A stretch of 64,000 nt of DNA from Membranipora membranacea (lineage: Eukaryota; Bryozoa; Gymnolaemata; Cheilostomatida; Membraniporidae), in assembly GCA_914767715.1 (NCBI GenBank), contig OU612071.1, forward strand, positions 806,001 to 870,000. Reading direction: 5' to 3'. Of the stretch, positions 12,041 to 24,101 are shown in pieces. Under the pieces are notes generated by a model. That model was not told where the DNA came from. It worked only from the letters and a program-made list of their open reading frames with translations, and searched no databases. The position numbers and the translations under genes were made by a program. Numbering within the stretch: the stretch's first letter is position 1; the number at the start of each line of letters is the position of its first letter.

Positions 12041-12054
12041 GGGGGGGGGGGGGG
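12041..12054 (+). repeat. Poly-G tract (14 G) that shifts the transposase frame
   Basis: The reading frame before the run (NIDWWQSFQRTVHSM) and after it (IYSSVLNLPREIRQKLENIF) are both clearly transposase, yet they differ by one frame across the 14-G run. A tract of 12 or 15 G would restore the frame. This is either real slippage decay or a sequencing length error. Confidence 0.8.
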
Positions 12055-12769
12055 AATATACAGCTCAGTGCTTAATCTCCCAAGAGAAATCCGTCAAAAG
12101 CTAGAGAATATATTTACTATCGGTATGCTTAATTTACTTGCACCGCATTATATTCACTCGGCGTCCCCTTCGCTAGGATGACACCAAAAGTCTATTTTAC
12201 TTTTTACTATTTTTATTTTTATATTTTTATGTACCCATGAATTTCAACAGTGTTAGAAGTTCAAGAGAGCGGGCTGGTAAAATCGGAAAATTTGCAGTGA
12301 ATGACATGTTATGCTTACATTTAACTATTTTAGCAAACATCCCAGGACCCTCCAAACCAAAGACATCCCAGATGAATCACATTCATAGACCACTAGTCGA
12401 CGAGCTAAAGTTATTGGAAAGAGGTATTGTCATCGGTGGGTTGAGAGTTAGAGCTAAGGTTTTAAATTGGGCTTGTGATCTGCCAGCACTTCGAAAGACC
12501 CTTGACTGGTTTTCACACAATGCTAACAAGGTAGGATTTCTTGCTTATTAGTCAGTCAATGACTGGCAAAGGATAGTTTGGTCTCCTTAAGTTATGCCCC
12601 TAATATAATAAGAGGTTGATGTTATATTATCAAAACTTAAACCTATTTGCTCTACTACGTTTCCATTGTTCTAGATTGCTAAACCTGCAACTCTGCTCAT
12701 ATCAGGCCTTACTTGTGGTATTCACTAGTTTCGTGAAAGTCCATTCATATGTGCGAATTCGCTATGGCT

Positions 12770-12840
12770 CGTTCCTCGTAATGTACATGATGTGACCAGT
12801 TGAGCTACGCAGCCATATCCCCGACCAAGTCCAATATTTG
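12770..12840 (-). mobile_element. tRNA-like SINE remnant
   Basis: The minus strand carries an A-box-like TGGCTGCGTAGCTCAACTGG inside an intron of the Plavaka-like gene. No B box or tail could be matched convincingly, so this is a weak call. Confidence 0.3.
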
Positions 12841-12992
12841 CCAATACTATTTTGACCTCTTGGTGATGACGTTGAATAGTTTTCACTCATATTGTTTTCC
12901 AGGGATGTACAAAATGTCATCAACAGCTATGTAAGAGACCAGAAGATATTCTGAAAGTTGGAGAGAAAAGAACTAGCAGAGAGCACAGGGAG

Positions 12993-13539
12993 GTAGGTAG
13001 GTAGGTAGGTAGGTAGGTAGGTAGGTAGGTAGGTAGGTAGGTAGGTAGGTAGGTAGGTAGGTAGGTAGGTAGGTAGGTAGGTAGGTAGGTAGGTAGGTAG
13101 GTAGGTAGGTAGGTAGGTAGGTAGGTAGGTAGGTAGGTAGGTAGGTAGGTAGGTAGGTAGGTAGGTAGGTAGGTAGGTAGGTAGGTAGGTAGGTAGGTAG
13201 GTAGGTAGGTAGGTAGGTAGGTAGGTAGGTAGGTAGGTAGGTAGGTAGGTAGGTAGGTAGGTAGGTAGGTAGGTAGGTAGGTAGGTAGGTAGGTAGGTAG
13301 GTAGGTAGGTAGGTAGGTAGGTAGGTAGGTAGGTAGGTAGGTAGGTAGGTAGGTAGGTAGGTAGGTAGGTAGGTAGGTAGGTAGGTAGCTAGGTAGGTAG
13401 GTAGGTAGGTAGGTAGGTAGGTAGGTAGGTAGGTAGGTAGGTAGGTAGGTAGGTAGGTAGGTAGGTAGGTAGGTAGGTAGGTAGGTAGGTAGGTAGGTAG
13501 GTAGGTAGGTAGGTAGGTAGGTAGGTAGGTAGGTTGCAG
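12993..13539 (+). repeat. (GTAG)n microsatellite forming a whole intron
   Basis: About 540 bp of nearly perfect GTAG tetranucleotide with a single G-to-C interruption at 13389. The exon before it ends in ...SREHRE at 12992 and the exon after it begins [11 protein letters not shown] at 13540. Both are phase 0 and the joined frame continues the transposase. The interval begins GTAGGT, a usable 5' splice site, and ends GGTTGCAG, a usable 3' splice site, so it behaves as a 547-bp intron with no unique sequence and no pyrimidine tract. Read through, it gives a stop every 12 bases. The minus-strand Leu-Pro-Thr-Tyr frame across it is an artefact. Confidence 0.85.
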
Positions 13540-15619
13540 GACATGTACAAAAAGGGAGAGAAGACGAGGATGGAGAACTTGGAGACAGACACTGGTGTAA
13601 GATACAGTATAGTCAACGAGCTAGACTACCACGACCCAGTCAAAGATCATGTTATTGAGCCCATGCACAACCTTCTAATAGGTAAGTTAGATTTTGTAAT
13701 TCCTGGTAAACCCATGCATGCATGAACTCTATTATAAATATATCAAAATTTAGACATTTTATTCGGTTCAAATTATGTTGAGTATGCTTAGGATACTCAA
13801 ACATTGAATTGTGATATGAATGATAAATTGAATATCCAATTCCCGTGACTATCGCTTTAATGCCCAGCTATAATCCCATATTAAGTAGTATACTGGGAAT
13901 AATGTTTTGAATTATAGGGGTTGCCAAGCGTATATTTCAGACTTTCACTTCAGTGGTTTGATAGACATTACAAAGATGGCTGATAGACTAGAAGGTATAC
14001 TTCGATCAGGACTTGTCAGCAGACTTAGACTCAACTTTTCGTGGTTTACGGCCCTTGACTGGCTTGAGTTTATTGTGTGGTCTGTGTACAGTGCCGAGGG
14101 TTTAGTGTCAGAAAACACCATGAGAATCATTCAGCTTCTGAGGGAGGCTATCGAAATATACTTACGGAGGTATGTTGATGATCATCTATATTATCATCAT
14201 TTATCTTGCAGTTAAATCGTGATAGCCTGAGTTTTAAACTTGAATCTTTTAAATCAGCCAACAAAAAGTTTAGATAGAGACACTGATAAAGTAATCAGTA
14301 ACATGCCTAGCATATTGCGTGACATAACCATAAAAAGCTAAATGTTGCACAGTGAGTTAATCATAGTTAACCACAGTTAACCGCTGTTCTATTATATGTA
14401 GCCCCAGCTTGAGGTTTGATATAAAAACTGGCAAGACGCGCGCTTAGTATATTTCTAATTCATAATAACATTAATGCCTTAAAGCTTATATCCTGTTTTG
14501 TCATCACCATACATGTTATGTTTTAGGACAGTTAAGTCGGAATCTCTCACAAGAGCTGATGTCTTAATGAAGTTAGAATTGACTAGATACGCTAAGATTG
14601 ATAAAGGCTCACCAAACATCCACCTAGCCCTACACATATCGGATGACATAAGACGTTTTGGACCTGCCCCAGTGTAAGTTCAAATTAGAAAAATATGTAT
14701 GCCTTGTTTTGATATAGATACAGGTTGTCCCCTGTAATTATTAAAGGAAAGTAAGCTACGCTGAGCCCATGTGTTGATCATAATTGTTGAGATTACCAAA
14801 ACAATGACATATCAATGGTAGCACAATTATGCTGTATGACTTTATTCATACACAAATCATGTCCAGAATTACTACATTTTATATGCTGAATGCATCTATG
14901 TTACAGATACTGGGCGTTTTCTTTTGAGCGCAAGAATGGTGTGGACGGAAAGTTGGCTACTAACGGTAATGCGAAAGGAATCACATGTCAGGTGCGTTCT
15001 TCACATTGCATCTGACATTAACCTAAATAAAGCTTTGATCATAGTGAGGCTAACGTTCCAGCAGTGGAAACATTTAGTGTATTTACATCATAGCTGGCGG
15101 TGGTTATATTGAGGTTTGACACCAACCAGCTAACAAAGTAAATGTAGAAGAGCTTCAGAAAGTGGTGCGTAATAGATTTTATTACCTGTGTTTGATTCCT
15201 GTTAACATTACTTACAGTACCATACTAGTGTATTGCGTAGAGAAAAGCGGTTTTTTCTAAATCTAGGATTATAATCATCTCCCTTTACTTGCTCATGCCA
15301 TTCCGTCCTTATTTTCCAGGTCCCTACAGACATCATGCGCCTTGAGAGGGTGACTTCGGCAGTTTATAGAAGATCATACACACTGTAAGGTGAAAAGTGT
15401 ACTGCTGATCAAGAGCACAGATGTGATATTAGAGGTCGATGTATTCGGCTCTCGGGTATTAACAGGTGAAAGTGCTAAAGCTGGTCCCTGTTATCTCACC
15501 TTATCTACTGCACCTATATATGTGTCACCCATGAACTTTGTCTGTCAATACAAACTCATCACCAAAGACCGTCTTCATATACTCCTGCCTCTACGCAAGA
15601 AGCAGTGTCACTGAAATCG

Positions 15620-16030
15620 TTATGTCATACTTTTTAGGATTTCTTTTATCATTTTTATCGATTCTGTATATAGATTGATTGTTATAGTTTTTTGCTCGTT
15701 CAAGTGAAGGCTCAATCTGATCAGTTCAGACTAAATTCATTGATTAATCTTATTGTAAATGAACTTATATACTGCCACGCATTTTTTGTACTGGAAGATT
15801 AGTAAAAAACTTTTTGTATATTTAATATCATTTTCATAGAAGGCATCAGCTTGTGCTACTATATTCATTAAACACATTAAAGCATATAGTATGTGAGTAT
15901 TTCTACCTACCCGGTTCTAAGCAATGTTCACATTTCTTCTCTCAACCATAGCAAAAAAGTGAACAAAAAACGGCATTCAGATATTTGTAGCTTCTACTGT
16001 TGAATAACAATTGCATGTATTTGTATGAGA
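15620..16030. other. Unassigned AT-rich DNA after the transposase
   Basis: Follows the last transposase exon and could include its 3' UTR and terminal repeat. No TIR or target-site duplication was recognised. Confidence 0.4.
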
Positions 16031-16320
16031 TCATGAGTAAACCAGCGACTTCCCACATACTGCATCATCTGTAGCATGATAATGAGCCCTACAGTACAAT
16101 AGTGGAAGGGCAACTCCAAAATCTAGCAAGCGCGGGCAGAATGTCGTTGAAACACTGTGTGAGAATTGAAGGTGCCTCAAGGTTGCGGCCGCCATAATTG
16201 GCCCCCAAGTTGCTTTCAGTATGAAGGCAAGCCGGAACACCTGAGGCATCAACTGAGCCCAGTAGACTGCAGCCGGATTTGATCCCAGGACCTCAAACAC
16301 TTGCGTACTAGACCAAGACT
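16031..16320 (-). mobile_element. tRNA-derived SINE (family S), minus strand
   Basis: The minus strand has a degenerate tRNA head ending GGGATCAAATCCGGCTGCAG, then TCTACTGGGCTCAGTTGATG and a body similar to the copy at 27296-27530 (GCTTGCCTTCATACTGAAAG, GCGGCCGCAACCTTGAGG). The A-box half has decayed. Its open frame has no coding meaning. Confidence 0.6.
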
Positions 16321-16740
16321 TGTGAATGTAGTGACAGTGTGTATATGATAGAGCTATTTACACTTTCATGACGAATCTTACATTTTTTTAGGAGCAATTA
16401 ACGTCTTCATACACTATGCTTTTGTAAATCCTGGTTAGGTGTTGGGTTGTAATGCGTATCATGCCAATAACTGGATAAACAGGCCACCGTCATATTATAA
16501 AACATGCCATCATCTAACCAACTACAGGCCATATCAAACATAAATAATAAACATTTCAAGCTGGTTTATTGGCAGGTCTTATAAACAGGATACGTGCCTG
16601 GATACTAACACATATCATGACATTTGTTATGATGCCAAGATTTGCAGTCATAGCAATGGTTTGTCATTTTGCCAAATAATTTCTCAAATTACATCGCATA
16701 GCTTCAACATGATGTGGCAATTTTATTTCAGTGTGATAAG

Positions 16741-17200
16741 CAGGCTGTCAGTAATGGGCTTTCAGTGAAAGATTTCATGTGGAGGCTCTCATCTGGTACC
16801 CTGAAAACGGGAGAAGTCCTAGCAAGATATGCCTTGGGTGAACACCGAGTGTGTCTATTGTAAAGGGGGGCTGGAGACAGTCACACAGCGCTTTGTAACT
16901 TGTAAAGATCTGCAGCCAGCCCGCGACCTCCTGGCCTGGTAGGCACAATGGTTTGTTGATATGAAGATAGATACAGCGAGGGAGCTTGCTATGTTGAATG
17001 GAGTATTTTCCGATCGAGTTGGGCATAATGAAGGAGACCGCCGACTTCGGCATCTTGTTGTGGCCCTCAACAAGGTTATATGGGATATGAGGTGCCGTAT
17101 AACTTTGACAGTGAGGTTTTTATCTTCAATGTTCTAAGGTCGAGATTTTTGTCTGCTGTTAAACCCTTTTTCAGCAATATCATCGGAGAGAATGAGTAAT
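16741..17200 (+). pseudogene. LINE C-terminal zinc-finger (zf-RVT-like) remnant
   Basis: Frames on the plus strand read LSSGTLKTGEVLARYA, then after a frame slip CVYCKGGLETVTQRFVTCKD, a Cys-x2-Cys...Gln/His-x4-Cys pattern in the position of the C-terminal zinc finger of many LINE polymerases. The next part reads GDRRLRHLVVALNKVIWDMR and, after another slip, LRSRFLSAVKPFFSNIIGEN before a stop. At least two frameshifts and a stop are present. No RT palm is attached. Confidence 0.6.
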
Positions 17201-17499
17201 TTTGTTTATGATTGATGGTTATCGTGCATCAATAGAGATTCGTTTTTTTTTTTTCTTGTTTTTTCTCATAGTTTTTTTTTCCAGCAGTCACTCTCAATGA
17301 CTGATCCGAAATTTGTTTTTGTTGCCAACTCCTTGGTGAGCCACAGGACCACCTTTTCTGCCGCTAGTGTGTGTTCAGGCAATCGCTGTCTGCAGAGAAT
17401 TTGTGGTGAGTCGGTCACAGCATACCTAGCAAAACCTAATACCATACACAAACCTTAATCAAATATCATCTCACTAATATTCCTGCCTTTCACAAACAT

Positions 17500-17660
17500 T
17501 ATTCCCGTGGTTCAGTAGACAGTTGAAGAGGGCGATATGGGTTCAATCCCCATTTTTTTCGAGTTTCTGGTTGAAACATCGTCCTGCTTATCAAAGTTTT
17601 GATAACGAAGAGGCTTTATAGACAAGTATTTTGTCGATGTTCTGGCGTGCCTTAAACAGG
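17500..17660 (+). mobile_element. Possible tRNA-headed repeat
   Basis: CCCGTGGTTCAGTAGACAGT (A-box-like) and ATGGGTTCAATCCCC (a good B box) lie in tRNA order. The spacing is short, there is no acceptor stem, and the downstream body is not shared with the other SINEs. Confidence 0.4.
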
Positions 17661-17699
17661 AATATCCGCAAAACTACATTGACATTCGGACACCCCCTG

Positions 17700-18970
17700 C
17701 GATATAGTTCTAATCTATAGATGCATGTATGAAGGGTTAATATGGTGTGGGAGAGAAGTTCTCCAGTAATTCAGTCCAACTGAAAATATGCGAAAGAATT
17801 GAAGTATAAAGAAAAACCCACCCTCTGCCTCTTAAGATAACCCTACAGGATAAGACTTTTTCTTAAATTTTAAATTTAGCATATTAAGTATTCACAAAAA
17901 TATCAAAAATATTACTTCCCTTATCAAATTATGGCGGCAAGGGTACCCCACACAAGCCAACCGAGCTTAAGGGGGCCCGTTAAATAGGGTGGTCAAATAA
18001 GACCTAGTGCATAATAGAACCAATGAAAAGTATGAGGTGTTTGCAGAGTTACCAATGACGTTATACATTGAGGATTTACAAAATTGATATCCACTAATAA
18101 TACATTAGGAAGTGGCAGACAGAAGTAAAATCTTGTGAGTTTTCTACCTTATAAAATTTCAATCAGACAAAGCCACACTCTAGCCAGCAGCATGTTGCAG
18201 ACTTTAGTCCCTGGACAATCTTTTAGATCTTGGCTCAATATAGACTATTTGATACACAAATTAAAATATCCCTCCACCACCACCGTCCTCCGAGGCAACA
18301 AACTAGTGTTATAGATATCACCGGTAAAGATCAAATACTCTGATGAACCTTGAACTTTGAAAAGTTGACGCTCAATTTTTCATACAAATGTTAAGACCAG
18401 AAACATGCTATAGCATAAGTTGTTATGGCACACACAATATTTGATGGCACGGTATACATCACATTTTATACTTAATTTGTAAATGTTCTGTAAAATTCAC
18501 CGGTTTTACCCAGTTGTAGTGGTCATATTTAGAAATAAGAAGGTCTTTTATTCATACATTACATTTATGTGGCGATAACTCCTATTTTGACCTGTGCACT
18601 ACAGAGAAAAAGTGAATAGCGCAGTGACGTTGCGTCACTGAATTAGAGAGGACACTGAGCCTGTATCAAATAGCCAATAGTTTCCAGTCTAGAGTATTTA
18701 TATGTTTATGGTATTAACCTATACCAAAACTTGAATATTTACAAAGATTATGGGGCGGAAAACGCCACCTTTCTTTCAGATGTATAGCTTTACTTATGAC
18801 GAAATAGGCATTTAAATATCATAAATATATTTTTAAACATAAATCATTTTCATCCATGTTCAATAAAGATGTATTTCTCTCTGCTGCAAATCTTATGTAA
18901 AAATTTTTTTTTCCACTGAACTCTTCATATAGAATCACAGCCATCCCTTAAAAGTGTTCGAGATAGTTAA
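17700..18970. other. No recognisable feature
   Basis: AT-rich. No ORF with a motif, no repeat shared with the rest of the window. Confidence 0.5.
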
Positions 18971-18972
18971 GT

Positions 18973-19195
18973 TAAGGGGGTGGGTGGGAAGCTAGGAAAC
19001 TCCGATTTTTGCAATTTATCACTTTTTTAACTTTAGTACCTGTTTACAGCACTTTTGCCTCATCTCACAGAGTTCTAACCCTGTTTTTCAGATTCCTCAT
19101 ACCTTAAAACATACATCTAAGTTGTCACATCAATAAAATAACATAAATGTGCAGACTTATTTATGGTTGTCTTCTCCTATGTCTGGGCATTCTCA
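18973..19195 (+). repeat. 223-bp inverted repeat, left arm
   Basis: It begins TAAGGGGGTGGGTGGGAAGC and ends GTCTGGGCATTCTCA. It is the reverse complement, with about one mismatch in 12, of 24102-24324. Both arms are 223 bp and homology stops sharply at both ends, so this is one repeat unit present twice in opposite orientation. Confidence 0.9.
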
Positions 19196-19199
19196 GACC

Positions 19200-19826
19200 A
19201 ATGAACTGAGGGAGTGCATTGCTCAGGTAAGAATTGGGTGAAGGTCAACTTGTTGCACCCATCCTCCAAAATAAAATGATTAGTATGCTGATGACAAATG
19301 AGGCTGTAGCCAATTCAAAAGCACTGCTATCAGTGATATTGAACCCTGTCAGGTGTATTTGCAATGTTTCATCATCAGTTTCATCAGTCTCATCAGAGAT
19401 CTTGATCGCGTTCGGTTCCTTCGGTCCCTTTTTTCGCGATATATTGTAGTTTACCGATCTGTAATAATCAGTGTAGTTTATACGTATTAAATTGATAGTA
19501 ACTGGTGAACTTAGTTGTCATGATGTTTGGTGGACTGACAGCAATGACTTATCAATGACATAATAGAAGGTTGAAGCATAACATCAATGGCGCATACAGC
19601 GAGTGTCTAACGAAGTGAAATTAGGCAACAGCTGGGAGGGGGTCTGAGTAAAAGGTTAGGTTAGTGTAACAATGGTAGCCATAAGGTAACCGTAATGCTA
19701 TCTTGGCCTGAGCAACAAATGAGCAACTTGAGGAGATAATACTAGATAGAGAGCACAAGCGGATCACAAGGCTGAACCCTGGTCTACGACAACAACAAAG
19801 ATCGACAACTTCAGAGGGGAAACTGA
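19200..19826 (-). other. Probable LINE 3' region
   Basis: Lies downstream (minus sense) of the RT stop at 19827. Open frames here (19621-19830 minus, 19234-19449 plus) lack any motif. The exact LINE 3' end was not identified. Confidence 0.35.
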
Positions 19827-22490
19827 TCATAGGTCCGAGTGTCTATGACACGCTGGGTTTAGAAGCTTCTGTATACGATGCCTGTAGGAGTTCCTCTGCA
19901 CTTCTGTGTTTATAGTAGCTTTTGTGGCACCATGACGAGTGTTGTGATGTTTGCTGTGGTGTAGAGCAATTAGATTTTCATCTATTGCGGCTTTCCCTGT
20001 AATGATTCGAGAAAACATACGCATGTCAGCACACTCTCTTTTGAGAGAAAGCGGGTGCCAACCTACTCTATACATAAGATCAGAGATGTTGTCATACTTA
20101 GGCTTTTTATATGCCCACCTGAAAGCCTTACGATTAATAGATTCTGATTGGTTCACATGTTTAGAAAGATATGGAGACCAACTATGAGAAGCGTATTCTA
20201 GAATAGGCCTACAGATGGTTTTGTAGGCTACAGTACGAGTTTTAGTGCGAGCTTTCTTTAGGTTTCTCATCAGCATATGCAGAGTCCCTGTTGCTTTTTT
20301 GCAGACATCATTAACCTGCTTATTAAACGAAAGATTGGCATCAATGGTGATGCCGAGATACTTTATATGAGGTACAGATTGCAATGGTTGGTTAACAAAC
20401 AGATAAGCATGATGGTTATTAGCATTAATGAGGGTTGGCCTAGCGATCCTCATATGCTCACATTCTTTAGCGTTGAAAGACATCTGCCATGTGTCTGCCC
20501 AATCGCTCTGTTTGGTACGATCATGTTGAAGTTCGGCTGCATCGTCATCATTTGTGATCCGTTTGTACAATAAGGAATCATCTGCAAAATGTCTCAGGTT
20601 GCAGTTGACCACATTAGGCATGTCATTGATATAAATCAAAAACAACAATGGACCTAGCACGCTTCCCTGTGGTACGCCAGATGTCACTGGTTGTTTGTTC
20701 GAGATGACACCATTGACTGTAACGGCAAGTGTGCGCTCGCTTAGCCAGTTCTTAATCCATATGCATGTTTGCTGTTGAATGCCTAACGAGTAGAGCTTAG
20801 ATATCAGTTTGGGATGCGAAACGACATCGAATGCCTTCGAAAACTCTAGCACAGCAGTGTCCAGAGATACGTCCTGATCATAAGCGTCGATGAAGTCAGT
20901 TATTGTAGTCATGAGTTGCGTATCACAGCCATGGAGTCCTCGAAAACCATGCTGACAGTTTGCTAGTAGATTATGTGATTCCAGGTACCCGTTAATGTCA
21001 TGAGATATAATATGCTCAAAGATTGGACGATAATTAAGTGGGTCTGATCGCGAACCCCTTCTTATGGAGTGGTACAATGTTCGCTGATCTCCAGTCATCC
21101 GGAACTGAGCCATTATCTAAAAAATACTGAACCATCATTGAAAGAGAAACATAAATATATGGTGCACAAATCTTAAGAAGAGCAGGTGTGAGGCCATCCG
21201 GACAAGCGCCCTTTCTGCTATCAAGAGAAGTGAGCTGCTTTAGTACTCTCTTTGGATCTATCCTAATCCCAGGGGTTGATGGTGCTGTGCATCTGGTAAC
21301 ACTGGGTTAGATCCATTGTCAGTGGTGAAGACAGAAGAAAAGGCATGAGAGAAACGCTCAGCAAACTCTTCATTAGTGTTATTAGGGCAGTTGTCAAGTT
21401 GTTTGATTGTATTCGATATGCTGCGTCTGCTAGCAATGAGTTTAAAGAGCGGTTTAGTGTCTCCAGCTTCTAACTTATCACAGATGTGATGATTTATGTG
21501 AGAATTGTGATCACGGTTCACAAGATATTTGCAATGTTTAGCCTGAGTGTTCTACGAGAGTATCTACGACGCCTCGATATTTCGCGCTTCGATTCACGAG
21601 ATATCCAGGGCTTGGAGGTAGTCTTTCTGGCTGTATGTGGTATATGATCGGTTGCTGTTGCCATCAACCTAGATTTGAAAAGAGTCCAAACTTGATTTGC
21701 ATCACAATTTTTGATAATAGCAGATTCAATTACAGAGTCGGTTTCGTAATTATCTATGATAATCTCCGGTATATTAGCCTTGTGGAACTTCCAGTACGGA
21801 GTAGGGTTCACGCTAGGTGTAGCATGTATGACTGGGACATCAGAATACAGATTGAAGGTTAGACAATGATGATCAGAACTACTGGGTTCAATGTCAGGTT
21901 CAGATATCTCCAGATTTGTGAGAATGAGATCCAACGTGTTTCCGAGAATATGAGTGGGTGACTTCACATGTTGCGTTAAGTCACTTGAATCTAGAAAATC
22001 TAAAAAGGAAGTATGCATATACAAATCTCTCCTATTTTTCAGTGAAGATGTTCGCCAGTCAATGTCGGGCAGGTTAAAGCCACCGACAATAACTGTCTTT
22101 GCAGACAAGAGAGTTTTATGCCAAGCTAGAAAATCATCTATGTCTTTCACGCACGGCCGGTGATAATAAACTACAAACACAAAAGAAAAACCATTAACAT
22201 TTACATCAAGCGCAAGGATTTCACCACCATCATATTTGCTACATTTCAATATATGGATGTTACTACCTGTCGGATATGCCTACAAGTACTCCACCACCAC
22301 GACCCACACCGTGAGTGCGCTCGTAGCGATGGAGTGTGTATTTATCGCATACTTCACGATCGGTGATGGAGGTGAGAAGTTTGGTCTCGGATAGAGCGAA
22401 GATGTCAGGTGTATGATGGTCTAGCATAGTTTCGAGGTGGTGTCTCTTACCGCTGATGCCGTTGCAGTTCCAATAAATGATTTTTAGATT
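19827..22490 (-). pseudogene. CR1/Jockey-type LINE (endonuclease + RT), broken
   Basis: Minus-strand open segments give one element in order: endonuclease N-terminus about 22490-22255 (YWNCNGISGKRHHLETML, LSETKLL, GRGGGVLV), endonuclease C-terminal half 22249-21518 (VIVGGFNLPDIDW, SSSDHHCLTF), linker 21521-21258, and reverse transcriptase 21113-19827. RT blocks are DTAVLEFSKAFDVVSHPKL, SGVPQGSVLGPLLFLIYIND, LRHFADDSLLY, IKYLGITID and a C-terminal EYASHSWSPYL. A stop lies near 22250, and frame changes lie near 21520 and between 21258 and 21113. Two catalytic positions are altered: GDFN has become GGFN, and the first palm aspartate (normally L-D-F-S-K-A-F-D) is glutamate. The copy cannot be autonomous. 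No upstream gag-like ORF was recognised. Clade assignment is approximate. Confidence 0.85.
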
Positions 22491-22499
22491 GTGTTGTTT

Positions 22500-24090
22500 A
22501 TAATGGTAGTAGGTTGGTTTTCGTTAGCTTTTGAATTATTCATTGTTAAGCAGTGATTGGTCAGTATTTGATGATACAGTTTGAGTAACCGATATCTGTT
22601 CTAGGTCGACTTCGACTACTGCCCATAGTTTGGCTGTTTTATCGTAGCTGTAGAGTGCCCCATTGCGTACCTGATATTAAGATTCAGTGTTAGCCTGGGT
22701 TAATTCACATTTTTTGATACGCAGCTGGTACTCAAGGTCTCTCATCTCTGGTGGAAATTTATTGAATTAAAGTTTGAAATTCTTTTTGATAATTCATTTT
22801 TGGAAGATCAATGCATACGGATTGGCTAATGTAAATTAGACCGGAAATGTGTGCAAAATGCAATGGTCTTATATATGGGGCCACTGAAAAATTCTGAAAA
22901 CGAATTTTCAACCCATAGTCACCAATATGGAAGAGCAGAAGTATACCATCATTTTGAGTGGTATGGTTAAAGAATTGAAAGACCCTGAAGCAGGCCTATT
23001 GAGGTGACAAGTCAACATAGTTTGCATGTAAAGCAATGGGGAAATAAATAGAGGTGTTGGACCTCAGACACGGCACTTTTTGGAGACCTGAAAATTACTT
23101 ATGTAAATTAAGGCTCGCTAGAAATGGTCCTTGGGCTATAGTCTATGTTGTGATATGAGATTGTCTTCTTTTTTCTCTACATTTTCCCTTGCTAATTAAA
23201 TAGTTGTCTTCCCATGACAATAAAATCTGACCGAAACGATAACTCCTAATAAAATATAACGATATTACTTGTAAGCTGGGGTTTAACACACTCACTTTGT
23301 TTTGTGGAGTTGGCCAGCATTTAATTCCTTTTGTTATAATCCTTGAAAGGATTAGAATGAGGGGATTAAGTGACGATAAGCAAATTGCTTGGGGTAGAAG
23401 GCTAAGCAAGATTATGCCTTTAATACTCAAATTAAAGTAGTTTAATCTCTGCAGAGTGGAAATCAAAGTGAGTCTGAGTTAGATCTAAGGTTTTACAAAC
23501 ATAGGATTAAAAGCTTGGCCCTCGCATAAAAGGCAGGCAGAGCGAGACAGGAAATCACAGTCAGCCCACTGGCTGTAGCGCAAACAAGTCATCTCTCTGA
23601 CTTGTGTATGAGTTGTACTATGCTCAATGTGGTGAATTTGAGTAGTGAACGAGTGGCACGAGGGGCGGGTGCCTTGACGATAGCGACTTTGCGCCGATGA
23701 GTTGAATGAAAGCAAACCTCCCTGCACTGGTTTGGCTTAGAGTATAAGCATGAGAGTGATGGGGCGAACATTGTTGCACTGAAACAATGAAGAGTTGGCA
23801 GCCTCCCTGGTTGCGCAACAGCGTAAACACACCAATTATGTCAAACCACCGAAACTTACAAAATGCACTGAGGGATCGATGAGATTGATTGAGATGCTCA
23901 GCAACACACAGGGGTGGCTTCATGCTGCTGGGGCCGGCCATGAGGAGGTTGTACTAGAGAAGGCCTCGAAACAGCGTTTGACTCATGGTTTCTAGCTGAA
24001 GACCTGTGTGTTGTGCAGTGGTACGCGCACCAATGTATGTTGTACCCTAACGAGTCTTATTTATTTTAAACAAGCTAGCAGTCTCCGAAA
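22500..24090. other. Unassigned stretch inside the inverted-repeat pair
   Basis: No gene is supported. A short motif CACGGCACTTTTTGGAGAC (about 23067-23086) recurs inverted at 24083-24101, next to the right arm. Overlapping minus frames at 23485-23941 have no recognisable domain. Confidence 0.4.
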
Positions 24091-24101
24091 AGTGCCGTGT
24101 G

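Larger units (their letters stand above)
10224..15614 (+). pseudogene. Plavaka/CACTA-like transposase, intron-containing, decayed
   Basis: A chain of exons on the plus strand matches, in order, the Tnp2/Plavaka-type transposases of CACTA elements, which cut and paste DNA. Likely exons: 11204-11432 (YRLCRDCRCIY and KHCQ zinc-like motifs), about 11868-12122 (SDWFDCEKFRDEKEW, NIDWWQSF, IYSSVLNLPREIR), 12334-12530 (NIPGPSKPK, LVDELK, CDLPALRKTLDW), 12903-12992 ([10 protein letters not shown]), 13540-13681 ([19 protein letters not shown], then EPMHNLLIG), 13918-14169 (FTALDWLEFIVW), 14527-14673 (IHLALHISDDIRRFGPAPV), 14907-14991 (YWAFSFERKNGVDGKL) and 15320-15614 (DVFGSRVL). The open stretch 10224-10484 may be a 5' exon but has no match I recognise. 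The copy is damaged by a stop at 11970, a poly-G frameshift at 12041, a frameshift near 13965 and a broken last exon. Terminal inverted repeats were not located. Confidence 0.75.

Noticed and set aside
13389-13616. Minus-strand ORF of repeated Leu-Pro-Thr-Tyr
   Set aside because: Artefact of the (GTAG)n repeat; the opposite strand carries the transposase exons.
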